Shown here piece by piece: positions 26,109 through 35,381 of a DNA stretch of 64,000 nt (positions are counted from its first letter, which is position 1; each line of letters opens with the position of its first letter). The notes beneath the pieces are model-generated. The model worked only from the letters and a program-made list of their open reading frames with translations, made no database searches and was not told the origin of the DNA. Origin of the DNA: Bog-532 sp963830385 (GTDB taxonomy: Bacteria; Actinomycetota; Actinomycetes; Streptosporangiales; Streptosporangiaceae); assembly GCA_963830385.1 (NCBI GenBank), contig CAWHMD010000009.1:124001-188000 (forward strand). Direction: 5' to 3'. The position numbers were made by a program, and so were the translations under genes.

Positions 26109-29030
26109 ATGGCTGGCCGGATCCGCGACGAGGACATCGCGGCCGTCCGCGACCGTTCACCGATCGACGAGGTGATCGGCGAGTACCTGCAGCTCCGCAG
26201 CGCCGGCGGCGACTCGCTGAAGGGCCTGTGCCCGTTCCACGACGAGAAGACCCCTTCCTTCAACGTGACCCCCGCCCGTGGCCTCTATTACTGCCTGGCC
26301 GGAGAGACACAGGTCCTGACGTGGGAGGGCGTCCGCCCCATCCGCGAACTGGCTGGCTCGACGCACCGGATCTTGGGACGGAGCGGTAACTGGATCGACG
26401 CCCCGTTCTACTCGTTCGGCGTCCAGCCCCTGCTGCGGCTGACGCTGAGCCGCAACGGCCTGACCAAGGACATCTACGCGACGCCAGAGCATCGCTGGTT
26501 TGTCCGGGCGGGCAGGTCACGGCGATCAGAGCGGGAAGAGACCACCCAGACGCTGCGGCCAGGTGACCGGCTCGCGTACAAGTTCCCGGGCACGCGGATC
26601 CGCCAGACCACGCCGTCGCCATTCGGTATCGCACACGGGCTGACGTTCGGTGACGGGACCCGCCTGGGCGACGGTTCGATGGCCCAGCTTGACTCGGACA
26701 AGGATGCCGAACTGCTGAAGTGGTTCCCCGTCAGCATGGTCACCCAGCAGGGGCGCCAGCTTCTCGTCCATCATCTGCCGGCGTTCTTCAAGCAGCCACC
26801 GCCGCTCACCGAGTCGGTTTCGTATCTGTACGGCTGGCTGGCTGGCTATTTCGCGGCCGATGGCTGCGTCTCCGAGTCCGGGACGCTGATGCTCAACTGT
26901 GCCGACCGGGCCACGCTCGAGCAGGTCCGGGCGGTCTGCACCCGCCTCGGGATCGGCACGTACGGGATCACCGAACAGATCCGGGCCGGCTTCCCCGGGC
27001 GTGAGCCAAGTTCGCTGTTCCGGATCGTCCTCATCAGCCCGGATCTCACCGAAGATTTCTTCCTGCTCAACAAGCATCGCCTACGTTTCAACCAGGCGGA
27101 CAAGGCCTTCGACCGCCGCGGCTGGGTGGTCAAGGAGATCGCAGAGACCGGCCGGGTGGAAGAGGTCTTCTGCGCGGTGGTCGAAGACGGCCGCGCCTTT
27201 GTTCTCGAAGACAACATCCTCACCGGGAACTGCTTCTCCTGCGGCGAAGGCGGCGACGTCATCCGCTTCGTGCAGCAGATCGACGGCCTCAGCTTCATCG
27301 AGGCGGTGGAACGGCTCGCCGGCCGCGCGGGCATCGACCTGCGCTACGAGCAGGGCGGCTACGTCCCCGGCCAGGAGCAGAGCAAGCGCCGGCGGCTGCT
27401 GGACGCGCACCGGATCGCGGCCGAGTTCTACGCCGCCCAGCTGGAGAGCCCGGGGGCCGCGCCCGGCCGGGCCTTCCTGTCCGAGCGGGGGTTCGAGCGG
27501 GCCGACGCGCAGCGGTTCGGCGTCGGGTACGCCCCGGCCGCCTGGGAAGAGCTGACCCGGCACCTGCGCACCAAGGGCTTCTCCGACGAGGAGATCATCG
27601 CCGGGGGACTGGCCCGGGAGGGCCGCCGCGGCCCGGTCGACCGGTTCCGCGGGCGGCTGATGTGGCCGATCCGCGATCTGTCGGGCGACGTGATCGCGTT
27701 CGGCGCGCGCAAATTGGACCCGAACGACGACGGACCGAAATACCTAAATACCCCCGAGACCCCGCTGTTCCGCAAGAGCACCGTGCTCTACGGCGCCGAC
27801 CTGGCCAAGCGGGAGATCTCGCATCGCCGGCAGGCGGTGATCGTCGAGGGTTACACCGACGTGATGGCCTGTCACCTGGCCGGCGTGCCCACCGCGGTGG
27901 CCACCTGCGGCACCTCGTTCGGCGACGATCACATCAAGGTGCTGCGCCGGCTGGTGATGGACACCGACGGCGCGACCGGCGAGGTCATCTTCACCTTCGA
28001 CGGCGACGCGGCCGGCCAGAAGGCGGCGCTGCGCGCCTTCGGCATGGAGGAACGGTTCGTCACGCAGACCTTCGTGACCGTCCAGCCGGACGGCCTCGAC
28101 CCGTGTGACCTGCGGCTCAAGCAGGGTGACGCGGCCGTGCGGGACCTGGTGGCCCGGCGCGTGCCGCTGTTCGAGTTCGCCATCCGCAGCGCGGTCAACA
28201 AGCACAACCTGGACACGCCCGAGGGCCAGCTCGCCGCCCTGGATGAGGCCGCGCCGATCGTGGCCAAGATCAAGGACTCCGGCCTGCGCACCCGCTACGC
28301 GGTCAACCTGGACCGCTGGCTCGGGCTCCTGGACGAGCGGTTCGTGCTGGCCCGGGTGCGCCAGCACGGCGGGGGCACCGACCAGGGCCGCGGCCGCCCC
28401 GGCCGCCGCGACGGCAACGGCCGCCGTGAAAGCCGCGACAGCACCCACCCGGGCCCGGGTGGCCCCTCGGCCGGCCGCGACGCACCTCACGACGGCCAGC
28501 ACGGCCAGGGCCAGGGCTCCAGCCAGGGCCGGGGTCAGGAGGCGGCCACCTACGACCCGTCCGACCCAGTGGTGCAGATCGAGCGCGAGGCGCTGAAGCT
28601 GGCCGTGCAGAGTCCCGGGCTGTGCGGGCCGGAGTTCGACGCACTGGGCCCGGAGGCGTTCACGGTGAGCGCGCACGCTGCGGTGTTCCGGCTGATAGCC
28701 GAGACCGGCGGCACCAGCCTGGCCAGCAACGTGCGCGAGTGGGCGGCCCAGCTCATCGAGAACGCGCCCAACGACCGGGCCCGCGCGTTCATGACCCGGC
28801 TGGCGGTGGAGCCGCCCTACCTGACCGGCGAGCCCGACGCCCGCTACGTGGACAGGGTGCTGGCCCGCGTCGGCGAGCTGGCCGTGAGCCGGGAGATCGC
28901 GGCGGTCAAGGGCAAGTTGCAGCGGATGAACCCAGTGCAACAGCAGACCCAGTACAACCAGCTGTTCGGTGACCTGGTGGGCCTCGAGCAGCGACGCAAG
29001 GCCCTGCTCGGCCGCGCTGCGGGCCTCTAA
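26109..29030 (+). CDS. dnaG: DNA primase DnaG interrupted by an in-frame intein
   Basis: The 973-residue precursor contains a 313-residue intein (residues 62-374), so the mature primase is about 660 residues, normal for the family. The N-terminal zinc ribbon is CPFH (residue 41) plus, after splicing, YYCFSCGEGGDV. The catalytic TOPRIM part shows AVIVEGYTDVMACHLAGV and FTFDGDAAGQKAALRAFG. A Gly/Arg/His-rich linker precedes the C-terminal DnaB-interacting domain (about 820-970). ATG 26109 has a GGAGGCGGGAG leader. DnaG makes RNA primers for replication. The intein sits exactly between the metal-ligand residues, so unspliced protein should be inactive. A sigma factor gene follows, as in the macromolecular-synthesis gene order. 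Confidence 0.95.
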   Translation: MAGRIRDEDIAAVRDRSPIDEVIGEYLQLRSAGGDSLKGLCPFHDEKTPSFNVTPARGLYYCLAGETQVLTWEGVRPIRELAGSTHRILGRSGNWIDAPFYSFGVQPLLRLTLSRNGLTKDIYATPEHRWFVRAGRSRRSEREETTQTLRPGDRLAYKFPGTRIRQTTPSPFGIAHGLTFGDGTRLGDGSMAQLDSDKDAELLKWFPVSMVTQQGRQLLVHHLPAFFKQPPPLTESVSYLYGWLAGYFAADGCVSESGTLMLNCADRATLEQVRAVCTRLGIGTYGITEQIRAGFPGREPSSLFRIVLISPDLTEDFFLLNKHRLRFNQADKAFDRRGWVVKEIAETGRVEEVFCAVVEDGRAFVLEDNILTGNCFSCGEGGDVIRFVQQIDGLSFIEAVERLAGRAGIDLRYEQGGYVPGQEQSKRRRLLDAHRIAAEFYAAQLESPGAAPGRAFLSERGFERADAQRFGVGYAPAAWEELTRHLRTKGFSDEEIIAGGLAREGRRGPVDRFRGRLMWPIRDLSGDVIAFGARKLDPNDDGPKYLNTPETPLFRKSTVLYGADLAKREISHRRQAVIVEGYTDVMACHLAGVPTAVATCGTSFGDDHIKVLRRLVMDTDGATGEVIFTFDGDAAGQKAALRAFGMEERFVTQTFVTVQPDGLDPCDLRLKQGDAAVRDLVARRVPLFEFAIRSAVNKHNLDTPEGQLAALDEAAPIVAKIKDSGLRTRYAVNLDRWLGLLDERFVLARVRQHGGGTDQGRGRPGRRDGNGRRESRDSTHPGPGGPSAGRDAPHDGQHGQGQGSSQGRGQEAATYDPSDPVVQIEREALKLAVQSPGLCGPEFDALGPEAFTVSAHAAVFRLIAETGGTSLASNVREWAAQLIENAPNDRARAFMTRLAVEPPYLTGEPDARYVDRVLARVGELAVSREIAAVKGKLQRMNPVQQQTQYNQLFGDLVGLEQRRKALLGRAAGL
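26292..27230 (+). mobile_element. DnaG intein (313 residues) with a homing-endonuclease-like insert
   Basis: Block A begins with Cys1 in CLAGETQVLTWEGVRPI. Block B is ATPEHRWFV, with the TxxH-type pair. The C-terminal blocks are EEVFCAVVEDGRAFVLEDN and then NILTGN followed by extein Cys. Removing 26292-27230 restores an uninterrupted YYCFSCGEGGD primase zinc ribbon. The middle contains YGWLAGYFAADGC, one LAGLIDADG-like motif; a second is not obvious, so the endonuclease may be degenerate. The penultimate residue is Gly rather than the usual His. The segment uses visibly more A/T-ending codons than flanking dnaG, consistent with transfer. Confidence 0.93.
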
Positions 29031-29168
29031 TTTTCCCTGCGCCAGACCCTCCCAAACGTAACCGGCTGGTAAACCGGCCGTGATCAACCGCGCCACGTTA
29101 CGGACACCCGCCACATACCGTAACTACCGCCAAGGTGACAAAATTAGGCCCCCCGTAACCGGGGGTTC

Positions 29169-30353
<1,185 letters not shown>

Positions 30354-30376
30354 CCCAGCAAGCCAGGCGGGCATGA

Positions 30377-30414
30377 ATCTGCCCCGCGGCCGCCAAACGG
30401 CCAGCGGGGCAGAT
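30377..30414. terminator. Bidirectional stem-loop between convergent sigma factor and YtxH-like genes
   Basis: Perfect 11-bp arms ATCTGCCCCGC (30377-30387) and GCGGGGCAGAT (30404-30414), with additional GGCC/GGCC pairing inside. No long T-run follows, so it may work mainly as a stem-loop end for both transcripts. Confidence 0.7.
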
Positions 30415-30440
30415 GCAGTTCGTGCTCGTGCCGGTACCGC

Positions 30441-30794
30441 CTAGCTTGCGGTGCCCGGCGGCGGGTTGTAGGTGTCCGGCGGCGGGTTGTAGGTGTCCGG
30501 CGCGCTCGTGCCGGACGACCCGTTGACCCGGCTGCCGACTCCCGGGAGCTTCTCGCTCGCCTTGTTGATCGCCGTCGAGGCGAACTTGGGCAGCTTGCCG
30601 CCCGCCTTGTCCATGGCCGTCTTGCTCAGCTCGCCCGCCTTGGCACCGACCGTGCCGGTCGCCTTCTGCACGGTCGGGTTGCCGGCCACCTTGGTGCTGA
30701 CGGTCTTTATCTGCTCGTAGCGCTCGCGGCCGGCCGCGGCGCCGGCGACGTACCCGGCGGCGAACCCCACGAGAAACGTAAGTTTGAACCCCAT
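30441..30794 (-). CDS. Small YtxH-like membrane-anchored protein
   Basis: A 117-residue protein starting MGFKLTFLVGFAAGYVAGAAAGRERYEQI. It has one N-terminal glycine/alanine membrane segment (about 4-22) followed by a charged amphipathic region with repeated Lys-Ala-x-Gly motifs, as in YtxH-type stress proteins. The tail carries two copies of DTYNPPP. ATG 30794 follows GAAGGAAGG. A longer frame upstream is non-coding. Function unknown. Confidence 0.72.
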   Translation of the reverse strand: MGFKLTFLVGFAAGYVAGAAAGRERYEQIKTVSTKVAGNPTVQKATGTVGAKAGELSKTAMDKAGGKLPKFASTAINKASEKLPGVGSRVNGSSGTSAPDTYNPPPDTYNPPPGTAS

Positions 30795-30981
30795 TTGGCG
30801 CCTTCCTTCACAGAATGCTCTTGATCGATTCACTGCCCGTTCTCCGGCGCCGTATTCATCGGCCCCCCGGCCAGGCATTTCAGGCCCCCCTTTGCCGCGC
30901 CTGCGACCCGGGCACCCCGCGGGTACGCTACTCTTAGGGACCGGCACGAGGGAGCGGCCACGCCGCCCCGGTGCCTGGCAG

Positions 30982-31054
30982 TCCCGCGTAGCTCAATCGG
31001 CAGAGCGTCCGGCTGTTAACCGGTAGGTTATAGGTTCGAGTCCTATCGCGGGAG
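30982..31054 (+). tRNA. tRNA-Asn (anticodon GTT)
   Basis: A cloverleaf can be folded. The acceptor arms are TCCCGCG (30982-30988) and CGCGGGA (31047-31053) with discriminator G. The D-arm lies around GCTCAATCGGCAGAGC. The anticodon stem is CCGG/CCGG with loop CTGTTAA. The T-arm loop is GGTTCGAGTCC. No CCA is encoded. It is followed by a strong terminator. Confidence 0.95.
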
Positions 31055-31075
31055 CCTCGGTCGACGTATCGACTC

Positions 31076-31110
31076 GCCAGCCAGGTATTACCTGGCTGGC
31101 TTTTTGTTTT
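31076..31110 (+). terminator. Rho-independent terminator of tRNA-Asn
   Basis: Eleven-bp arms GCCAGCCAGGT (31076-31086) and ACCTGGCTGGC (31090-31100) with a three-base loop, followed directly by TTTTTGTTTT. Confidence 0.93.
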
Positions 31111-31234
31111 ATTAAAGGGTGCCCGGCGCGAGGGGAGCCCCGCGCGGCCGGCGCCAAACATGGCGGAAGGCCGGGAGGTGATCCCAGCCGTAGCCATGAG
31201 GGTGGTGCGGGGTGCTGGTGACCAGGGGTCAGCC

Positions 31235-31705
31235 TCAGCCGGCCATCTGGTTGTTGCCGTGGACCAGGTAGTTGTCCAGGGCGGCCTGGGTCGCGGAGTT
31301 CATGGTGCCGGTCGGGGGGAGCCCGGCCTGGCGCTGCAGGTCCTGGATGGCGGCGGTGGTCTGCGGGCCCATGACGCCGTCGACCGGGCCTTCGTAGTAG
31401 TTGAGCTGGCCCAGCTCCTGCTGCAGCTTCTTCACCGACGCGGACGGGACCACGGCCGGGTTGACCGGGTGGCCGGACGGCGTGGTCGCGGCCGAGCTGG
31501 CCGGAGCGGAGGTCGAGGCGCCCGGGGTGGCGGTGTGGTGGTTCAGGCCGGCGGCGGCCAGGGCGACCAGCGCGGCGGCGGCGACCGAGCCGATGGCGAT
31601 GGCCCAGACGCGGAACCAGGACGGCCCCTGGTTGCCGGGGCGCGGGGCGCGGTGGCTGGTAGCGGTGGTGGCGGGGCGCTCGTCGGTGTAGTACTGGGTG
31701 CTCAT
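31235..31705 (-). CDS. Membrane-anchored peptidoglycan-binding domain protein
   Basis: A 156-residue protein starting MSTQYYTDERPATT. A single membrane segment is at about 35-55 (VWAIAIGSVAAAALVALAAA), then a Thr/Ser-rich spacer. A C-terminal peptidoglycan-binding domain follows (VKKLQQELGQLNYYEGPVDG, then MGPQTTAAIQDLQRQAGLPP and the closing ATQAALDNYL). It probably anchors to the wall from outside the membrane. A longer upstream frame looks non-coding. No operon partner is evident. Confidence 0.82.
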   Translation of the reverse strand: MSTQYYTDERPATTATSHRAPRPGNQGPSWFRVWAIAIGSVAAAALVALAAAGLNHHTATPGASTSAPASSAATTPSGHPVNPAVVPSASVKKLQQELGQLNYYEGPVDGVMGPQTTAAIQDLQRQAGLPPTGTMNSATQAALDNYLVHGNNQMAG

Positions 31706-31821
31706 GGCCAGGGTCTCGGTGTTCTTGAGGCTTGCTCTGTGCTGATAGATCCATTTTCGATCTAGTCGAGAGCAAAATCCCTGGGAAAACTCCCTAGTCG
31801 TCAGACCCTGGGGACCCGCCG

Positions 31822-32328
31822 CTACCGGCCGGGCCCGGGCCCGCCCGGCGGCTCCATCCCGTACCGCGCCATCAGGGCCCGCTCCTCCTCCCGGGACGGA
31901 GGCTCGCCGGACGCCCACAGCCGGTGCAGCTCCTCGAAATAGCCATCCATGGCCGGCGCGTGCAGCACCAGCAACCGAGCCGTCTCGTCAGTCCCAGCCG
32001 GCTTATCAGCCCCAGCCGCGTTCCCGAACGTGTGCGCCGCCCCCCGCGGGACCAGCAGGAAATCGCCGGGCCCGCCGGTGAGCTCGCGGCCATCCAGCTC
32101 GAAGCCGACCCGGCCCTCGAGCACGAAGAACGCCTCCGAGCAGTTCACGTGCCGGTGGGCGGGCGGCCGCCGGCCACCCGGCGGCAGCGTGCGCTCCATC
32201 AGCGAGAAGTCGCCGCCGGTCTGGGCCGCCACCGCCTTGAACGCCATCACGCTGCCGCGCGCGGTCAGCTGATGGCCCTCACCCGGGCCAACAACGCCCT
32301 GGCTGGTCTCCTCACCCTGGGCCGCCAT
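31822..32328 (-). CDS. Cupin-domain protein
   Basis: A 168-residue single-domain cupin. Motif 1 residues are in PPAHRHVNCSEAFFVLEG (about residues 53-71) and motif 2 in PGDFLLVPRGAAHTF (about 87-101), giving the usual His/Glu/His metal ligands. The N-terminal 25 residues are variable and the true start may be internal. Two bases separate it from the upstream PPOX gene, so they form an operon. Substrate or ligand unknown. Confidence 0.82.
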   Translation of the reverse strand: MAAQGEETSQGVVGPGEGHQLTARGSVMAFKAVAAQTGGDFSLMERTLPPGGRRPPAHRHVNCSEAFFVLEGRVGFELDGRELTGGPGDFLLVPRGAAHTFGNAAGADKPAGTDETARLLVLHAPAMDGYFEELHRLWASGEPPSREEERALMARYGMEPPGGPGPGR

Positions 32329-32330
32329 GG

Positions 32331-32756
32331 CTAGGCGGTCACTTCGAAGACGGCCAGCACCTTGGTCGGCCGCAGCCGGACCACCAGCTCGCCCGGCACC
32401 CCGTTGCGCTGGCCGAACTCGCCGGCCCGGTCCGGCCCCACGTACCGTGCGGCGATCGCGGTCGCGGTCCGCAGCAGCTCGCTGGGGTCGTTGGACAGCT
32501 CGGCGTCCCCCTGGACCTGGACGAACGCGTACGGCGGCTGCTCCATGTCGACGCAGATGGTGGCCTGGTGCTCGCGGGCCAGGAACTTGCCCTTGACCGT
32601 GCCCGCGGCGGTATTGAAGATCAGGTCCCCGTCTTCCACGATGAACCAGATCGGGGCGACCAGGACCCGGCCGGCGGAGCCCAAGTAGGCGAGCTTGCCC
32701 GTCCGCGTGCCCTCGGTGAGGAACTTGTGGATCTCTGGGTCAGTAGTTGATGCCAC
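32331..32756 (-). CDS. PPOX-class flavin/F420-binding oxidoreductase (pyridoxamine 5'-phosphate oxidase fold)
   Basis: A 141-residue split-barrel protein. Characteristic stretches are GKLAYLGSAGRVLVAPIWFI, GTVKGKFLAREHQATICVDM (cofactor phosphate contact), and YAFVQVQGDAEL. It resembles actinobacterial F420-dependent PPOX proteins; whether it uses F420, FMN or heme cannot be decided here. GTG 32756 has TAGACT six bases upstream, a leaderless arrangement. The cupin gene follows immediately. Confidence 0.85.
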   Translation of the reverse strand: MASTTDPEIHKFLTEGTRTGKLAYLGSAGRVLVAPIWFIVEDGDLIFNTAAGTVKGKFLAREHQATICVDMEQPPYAFVQVQGDAELSNDPSELLRTATAIAARYVGPDRAGEFGQRNGVPGELVVRLRPTKVLAVFEVTA

Positions 32757-32762
32757 GGACCC

Positions 32763-32768
32763 AGTCTA
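32763..32768 (-). promoter_or_regulatory. Probable -10 element of the PPOX-cupin operon
   Basis: Minus-strand TAGACT, then six bases, then GTG 32756. Confidence 0.5.
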
Positions 32769-32785
32769 GGAAGGCCACGAACGCG

Positions 32786-32824
32786 AACCGGGTGGGTACC
32801 GCCCTCGCGAGTACCCACCCGGTT
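32786..32824 (-). terminator. Stem-loop downstream of the DHA2 exporter gene
   Basis: Perfect 14-bp arms AACCGGGTGGGTAC (32786-32799) and GTACCCACCCGGTT (32811-32824) with an 11-base loop, about 50 bases past the MFS stop. No T-run follows on the minus strand. Confidence 0.7.
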
Positions 32825-32876
32825 CCAGGCCGCATCCAGGCGGCAGTCCGTCAGCCGGCCAATGAAGCCAGCACAG

Positions 32877-34478
32877 CTACACCCCGGCCTGCATCGGGTC
32901 GATCCCGGCCAGATCCTCGCGCTTGGCGTTGATCATGAACACGGTGACGATCAGCGCCAGCACCGCGATCCCGGCCGACACGTAGTACCCGTGCGAGAAC
33001 CCGTAGGCCAGCGCGTGGTGCAGGATATTGGTCTGCTCCTGCGCCGCCTTGGCCTTGCTCAGTGGGTGCCCGGCATTGGCCGCGGCGATCGCCGCCGCCT
33101 TGGCCTTGGCCGTCGCCGAGTCGATGTTGTTGGCGAACGAGCTCCACGCCACCGTGCCCAGGATGGCCAGCCCGATCGAGCCGCCGACCTGCTGGCCGGT
33201 GTTGAGCAGGCTGGAGGCCACCCCCGTGTCCTCCTCGTTGACCTTGCTCAGCGCCAGCAGCGACAGCGGCACGAACATCAGGCCGAACCCGAACGCGGCG
33301 ACCATCATCGGGCCGAGCAGGCCGCCCGCGTACGAGCTGGTCTCCTTGACCTGGGACAGCCAGAAGAGGCCGCCCGCGCCGAACACCGAGCCGACCAGCA
33401 GCAGCGGCCGGGCCCCGATCCGCGACACCAGCTGTGAGGCGGACGCCGTCGCGACCAGGATCATCGCCACGAACGGCAGGTAGGCGATGCCCGAGCGGAG
33501 CGCGCTGTAGCCCCACACTTCCTGGACGAACAGGGTCAGGAAGAAGAACATGCCGAACATCGCGGTGCCGACGCACAGCATAATGATGTAGGCGCCGGAC
33601 CGGTTCCGGTTGCGAAGCACCCGGAACGGCACCAGCGCGTGCGGGCTGCGGCCCTCGATGAACACGAACGCCGCCAGCAGCACCACGGCCGCGACCAGCG
33701 AGACCACGACCTTGGTGTCGCCCCAGTGGGACTGGCCGTTCTGGCTGGTGGCCGCGTTGGACAGGCCGTACACGAGCGCGGACAGGCCCACCGTGCCGGT
33801 GATCGCGCCGGGCAGGTCGAACCGGCCGCGACGGCGCTGGGACTCGCGCAGCACCCGCGGCGCCGCCAGCGCGATGACCAGGCCGATCGGCACGTTGACG
33901 AACAGCACCCAGCGCCAGGACGCGTAGGTGGTGAGCAGGCCGCCGACGATCAGGCCGACCGCGCCGCCGGCCACGCTCATGGCCGCGTACACGCCCATGG
34001 CCCGGTTGCGCTCCCGGCCCTCGGGGAAGGTGACGGCGATCAGCGCCAGCGCGGTCGGCGCGGCGAACGCGCCGCCGATGCCCTGGATCACCCGGGCCGT
34101 GATCAGCCAGGATTGGCTGGTCGCGAACCCGCCGGCCAGCGAGCCCAGCGCGAACAGCAGGACGCCGAAGATGAAGATGCGCCGCCGGCCGAGCAGGTCA
34201 CCGGACCGGCCGCCGAGCAGCAGCAGGCCGCCGAACGCCAGCGTGTAGGCGTTGATGACCCACTCCAGGTTGGTCCCGGAGAAGTGCAGCGCGTTCTGGA
34301 TGTGGGGGAGCGCGACGTTCACGATCGTCGCGTCCAGCACCACCATGAGCTGGGCGGTCGCGATCACGGCGAGCGCGAGACCTAGGCGTTTTGGCCGGCC
34401 GCCGCTGCCGTCGCGGGCGGCGTCGGCGACGCCAACCTGCGGCGCGGCCGCCGAGGTGTCTCGTGATGTTGCGGACAA
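32877..34478 (-). CDS. MFS drug exporter, DHA2 (EmrB/QacA-like) family
   Basis: A 533-residue protein with about 14 hydrophobic segments starting near residue 35 (LALAVIATAQLMVVLDATIV). The DHA2 marker LDATIVNVALPHIQNAL is present, and motif A is GGRSGDLLGRRRIF around residue 95. The family exports hydrophobic drugs using the proton gradient. It lies downstream of a MarR regulator on the same strand, and its upstream region has a partial copy of the MarR-gene palindrome. This suggests repression relieved by the exporter's substrate, which is unknown. Confidence 0.92.
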   Translation of the reverse strand: MSATSRDTSAAAPQVGVADAARDGSGGRPKRLGLALAVIATAQLMVVLDATIVNVALPHIQNALHFSGTNLEWVINAYTLAFGGLLLLGGRSGDLLGRRRIFIFGVLLFALGSLAGGFATSQSWLITARVIQGIGGAFAAPTALALIAVTFPEGRERNRAMGVYAAMSVAGGAVGLIVGGLLTTYASWRWVLFVNVPIGLVIALAAPRVLRESQRRRGRFDLPGAITGTVGLSALVYGLSNAATSQNGQSHWGDTKVVVSLVAAVVLLAAFVFIEGRSPHALVPFRVLRNRNRSGAYIIMLCVGTAMFGMFFFLTLFVQEVWGYSALRSGIAYLPFVAMILVATASASQLVSRIGARPLLLVGSVFGAGGLFWLSQVKETSSYAGGLLGPMMVAAFGFGLMFVPLSLLALSKVNEEDTGVASSLLNTGQQVGGSIGLAILGTVAWSSFANNIDSATAKAKAAAIAAANAGHPLSKAKAAQEQTNILHHALAYGFSHGYYVSAGIAVLALIVTVFMINAKREDLAGIDPMQAGV

Positions 34479-34490
34479 GTCAGTTCTCCC

Positions 34491-34515
34491 TTTGAGGTGA
34501 GTGAGTCTCGCTCAA
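34491..34515. promoter_or_regulatory. Candidate second MarR operator upstream of the exporter
   Basis: TTTGAGGTGAGTGAGTC followed by TCGCTCAA keeps the TTTGAG and CTCAA ends and the GAGTGAGTC core of the palindrome at 35212-35242, but is imperfect. It lies about 12-37 bases upstream of the exporter ATG. Confidence 0.4.
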
Positions 34516-34599
34516 GGGCGCAGTCCATCTAGGCAACGGCGTTGGTGCCGGTGCCCGGGTGTATGCGAAGCGATATCCCCGATTTATTGACGCTGGACG

Positions 34600-35124
34600 T
34601 TATTCAGGTGTGACACCACCCGTGATCAAGGGCTCGCTGACCCCGGCGGGCCCCATGCAGTCCGGGTGCGTCTGGTCGTCCGGATCGGACGCGGCGGCCA
34701 GCTTCCGCAAGATCGTCAGCAGGCACTCGCGCTCCGGTCCGTCGAGGGCGGTCGCCCACGGCATCCGGGTCGCGAACTCCTTCTCCAGCCGATCCCGCAG
34801 CGAGACACCCTCGTCGGTCAGGCGCATCATCTTGCTGCGCCGGTCCTGCTCGGACGTCTCCCGTCGCGCCAGCCCGCGCTTCTCGAGGCCGTTGGCCACC
34901 ATCGTCACGAACGAGGGATCGCAGTGCATCCGCTGCCCCAGTTCCTTCATGGTCATCGGTTCCTCGAGCTTGTGCAGTCCCGCGAGGTCCGTCATGGACA
35001 GCCCGTGGCGCTGCGCGAGCCCTTGGGCGAGTGTCGCCGCTCGCTTGAACAGCTCACTCATTGTGTCCATGATGCAGATGCTCAGCTCGCCGTCGAGCTG
35101 ATCTTCGCGTGACCGGTCCGGCAC
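34600..35124 (-). CDS. MarR-family transcriptional regulator
   Basis: A 174-residue winged-helix regulator. LAQRHGLSMTDLAGLHKL is the N-terminal helix. The DNA-recognition part is MTMKELGQRMHCDPSFVTMV, then LEKRGLARRETSEQDRRSKM, the MarR wing. GTG 35124 is chosen because AGGAGG stands seven bases before it; longer readings lack this. It sits upstream of and parallel to the DHA2 exporter, with a 31-bp palindrome near its own promoter, so it is probably an autorepressor that also controls the exporter. Confidence 0.92.
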   Translation of the reverse strand: MPDRSREDQLDGELSICIMDTMSELFKRAATLAQGLAQRHGLSMTDLAGLHKLEEPMTMKELGQRMHCDPSFVTMVANGLEKRGLARRETSEQDRRSKMMRLTDEGVSLRDRLEKEFATRMPWATALDGPERECLLTILRKLAAASDPDDQTHPDCMGPAGVSEPLITGGVTPE

Positions 35125-35211
35125 GCACCCACCTCCTGATCCGCAGCTTGCCACGAGGGTCTGACATTCCCGGGTATCCCTCGCGTATTACCCGCGGCTC
35201 TGGCGTTCATC

Positions 35212-35242
35212 TTTGAGTCACTCAACAGTTGAGTGACTCAAA
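35212..35242. promoter_or_regulatory. 31-bp perfect palindrome, probable MarR operator
   Basis: Arms TTTGAGTCACTCAAC (35212-35226) and GTTGAGTGACTCAAA (35228-35242) around a single central A. It lies 88-118 bases upstream of the MarR GTG and about 140 bases upstream of the divergent FAD oxidoreductase gene. Its perfection over 15-bp arms and its place in a divergent promoter region support an operator. Confidence 0.75.
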
Positions 35243-35381
35243 CATATGCAAGATCGCGCCGGGAACGCAAGTTAATTTCCGGTTGCCCACCCTCATAACA
35301 ACCGAAGCACAACCGAAGCGGTCATAACCGGGTCTAACTCGGTGACGACCCGACATCATCCAGGCAGGGAGCAGGACCACG

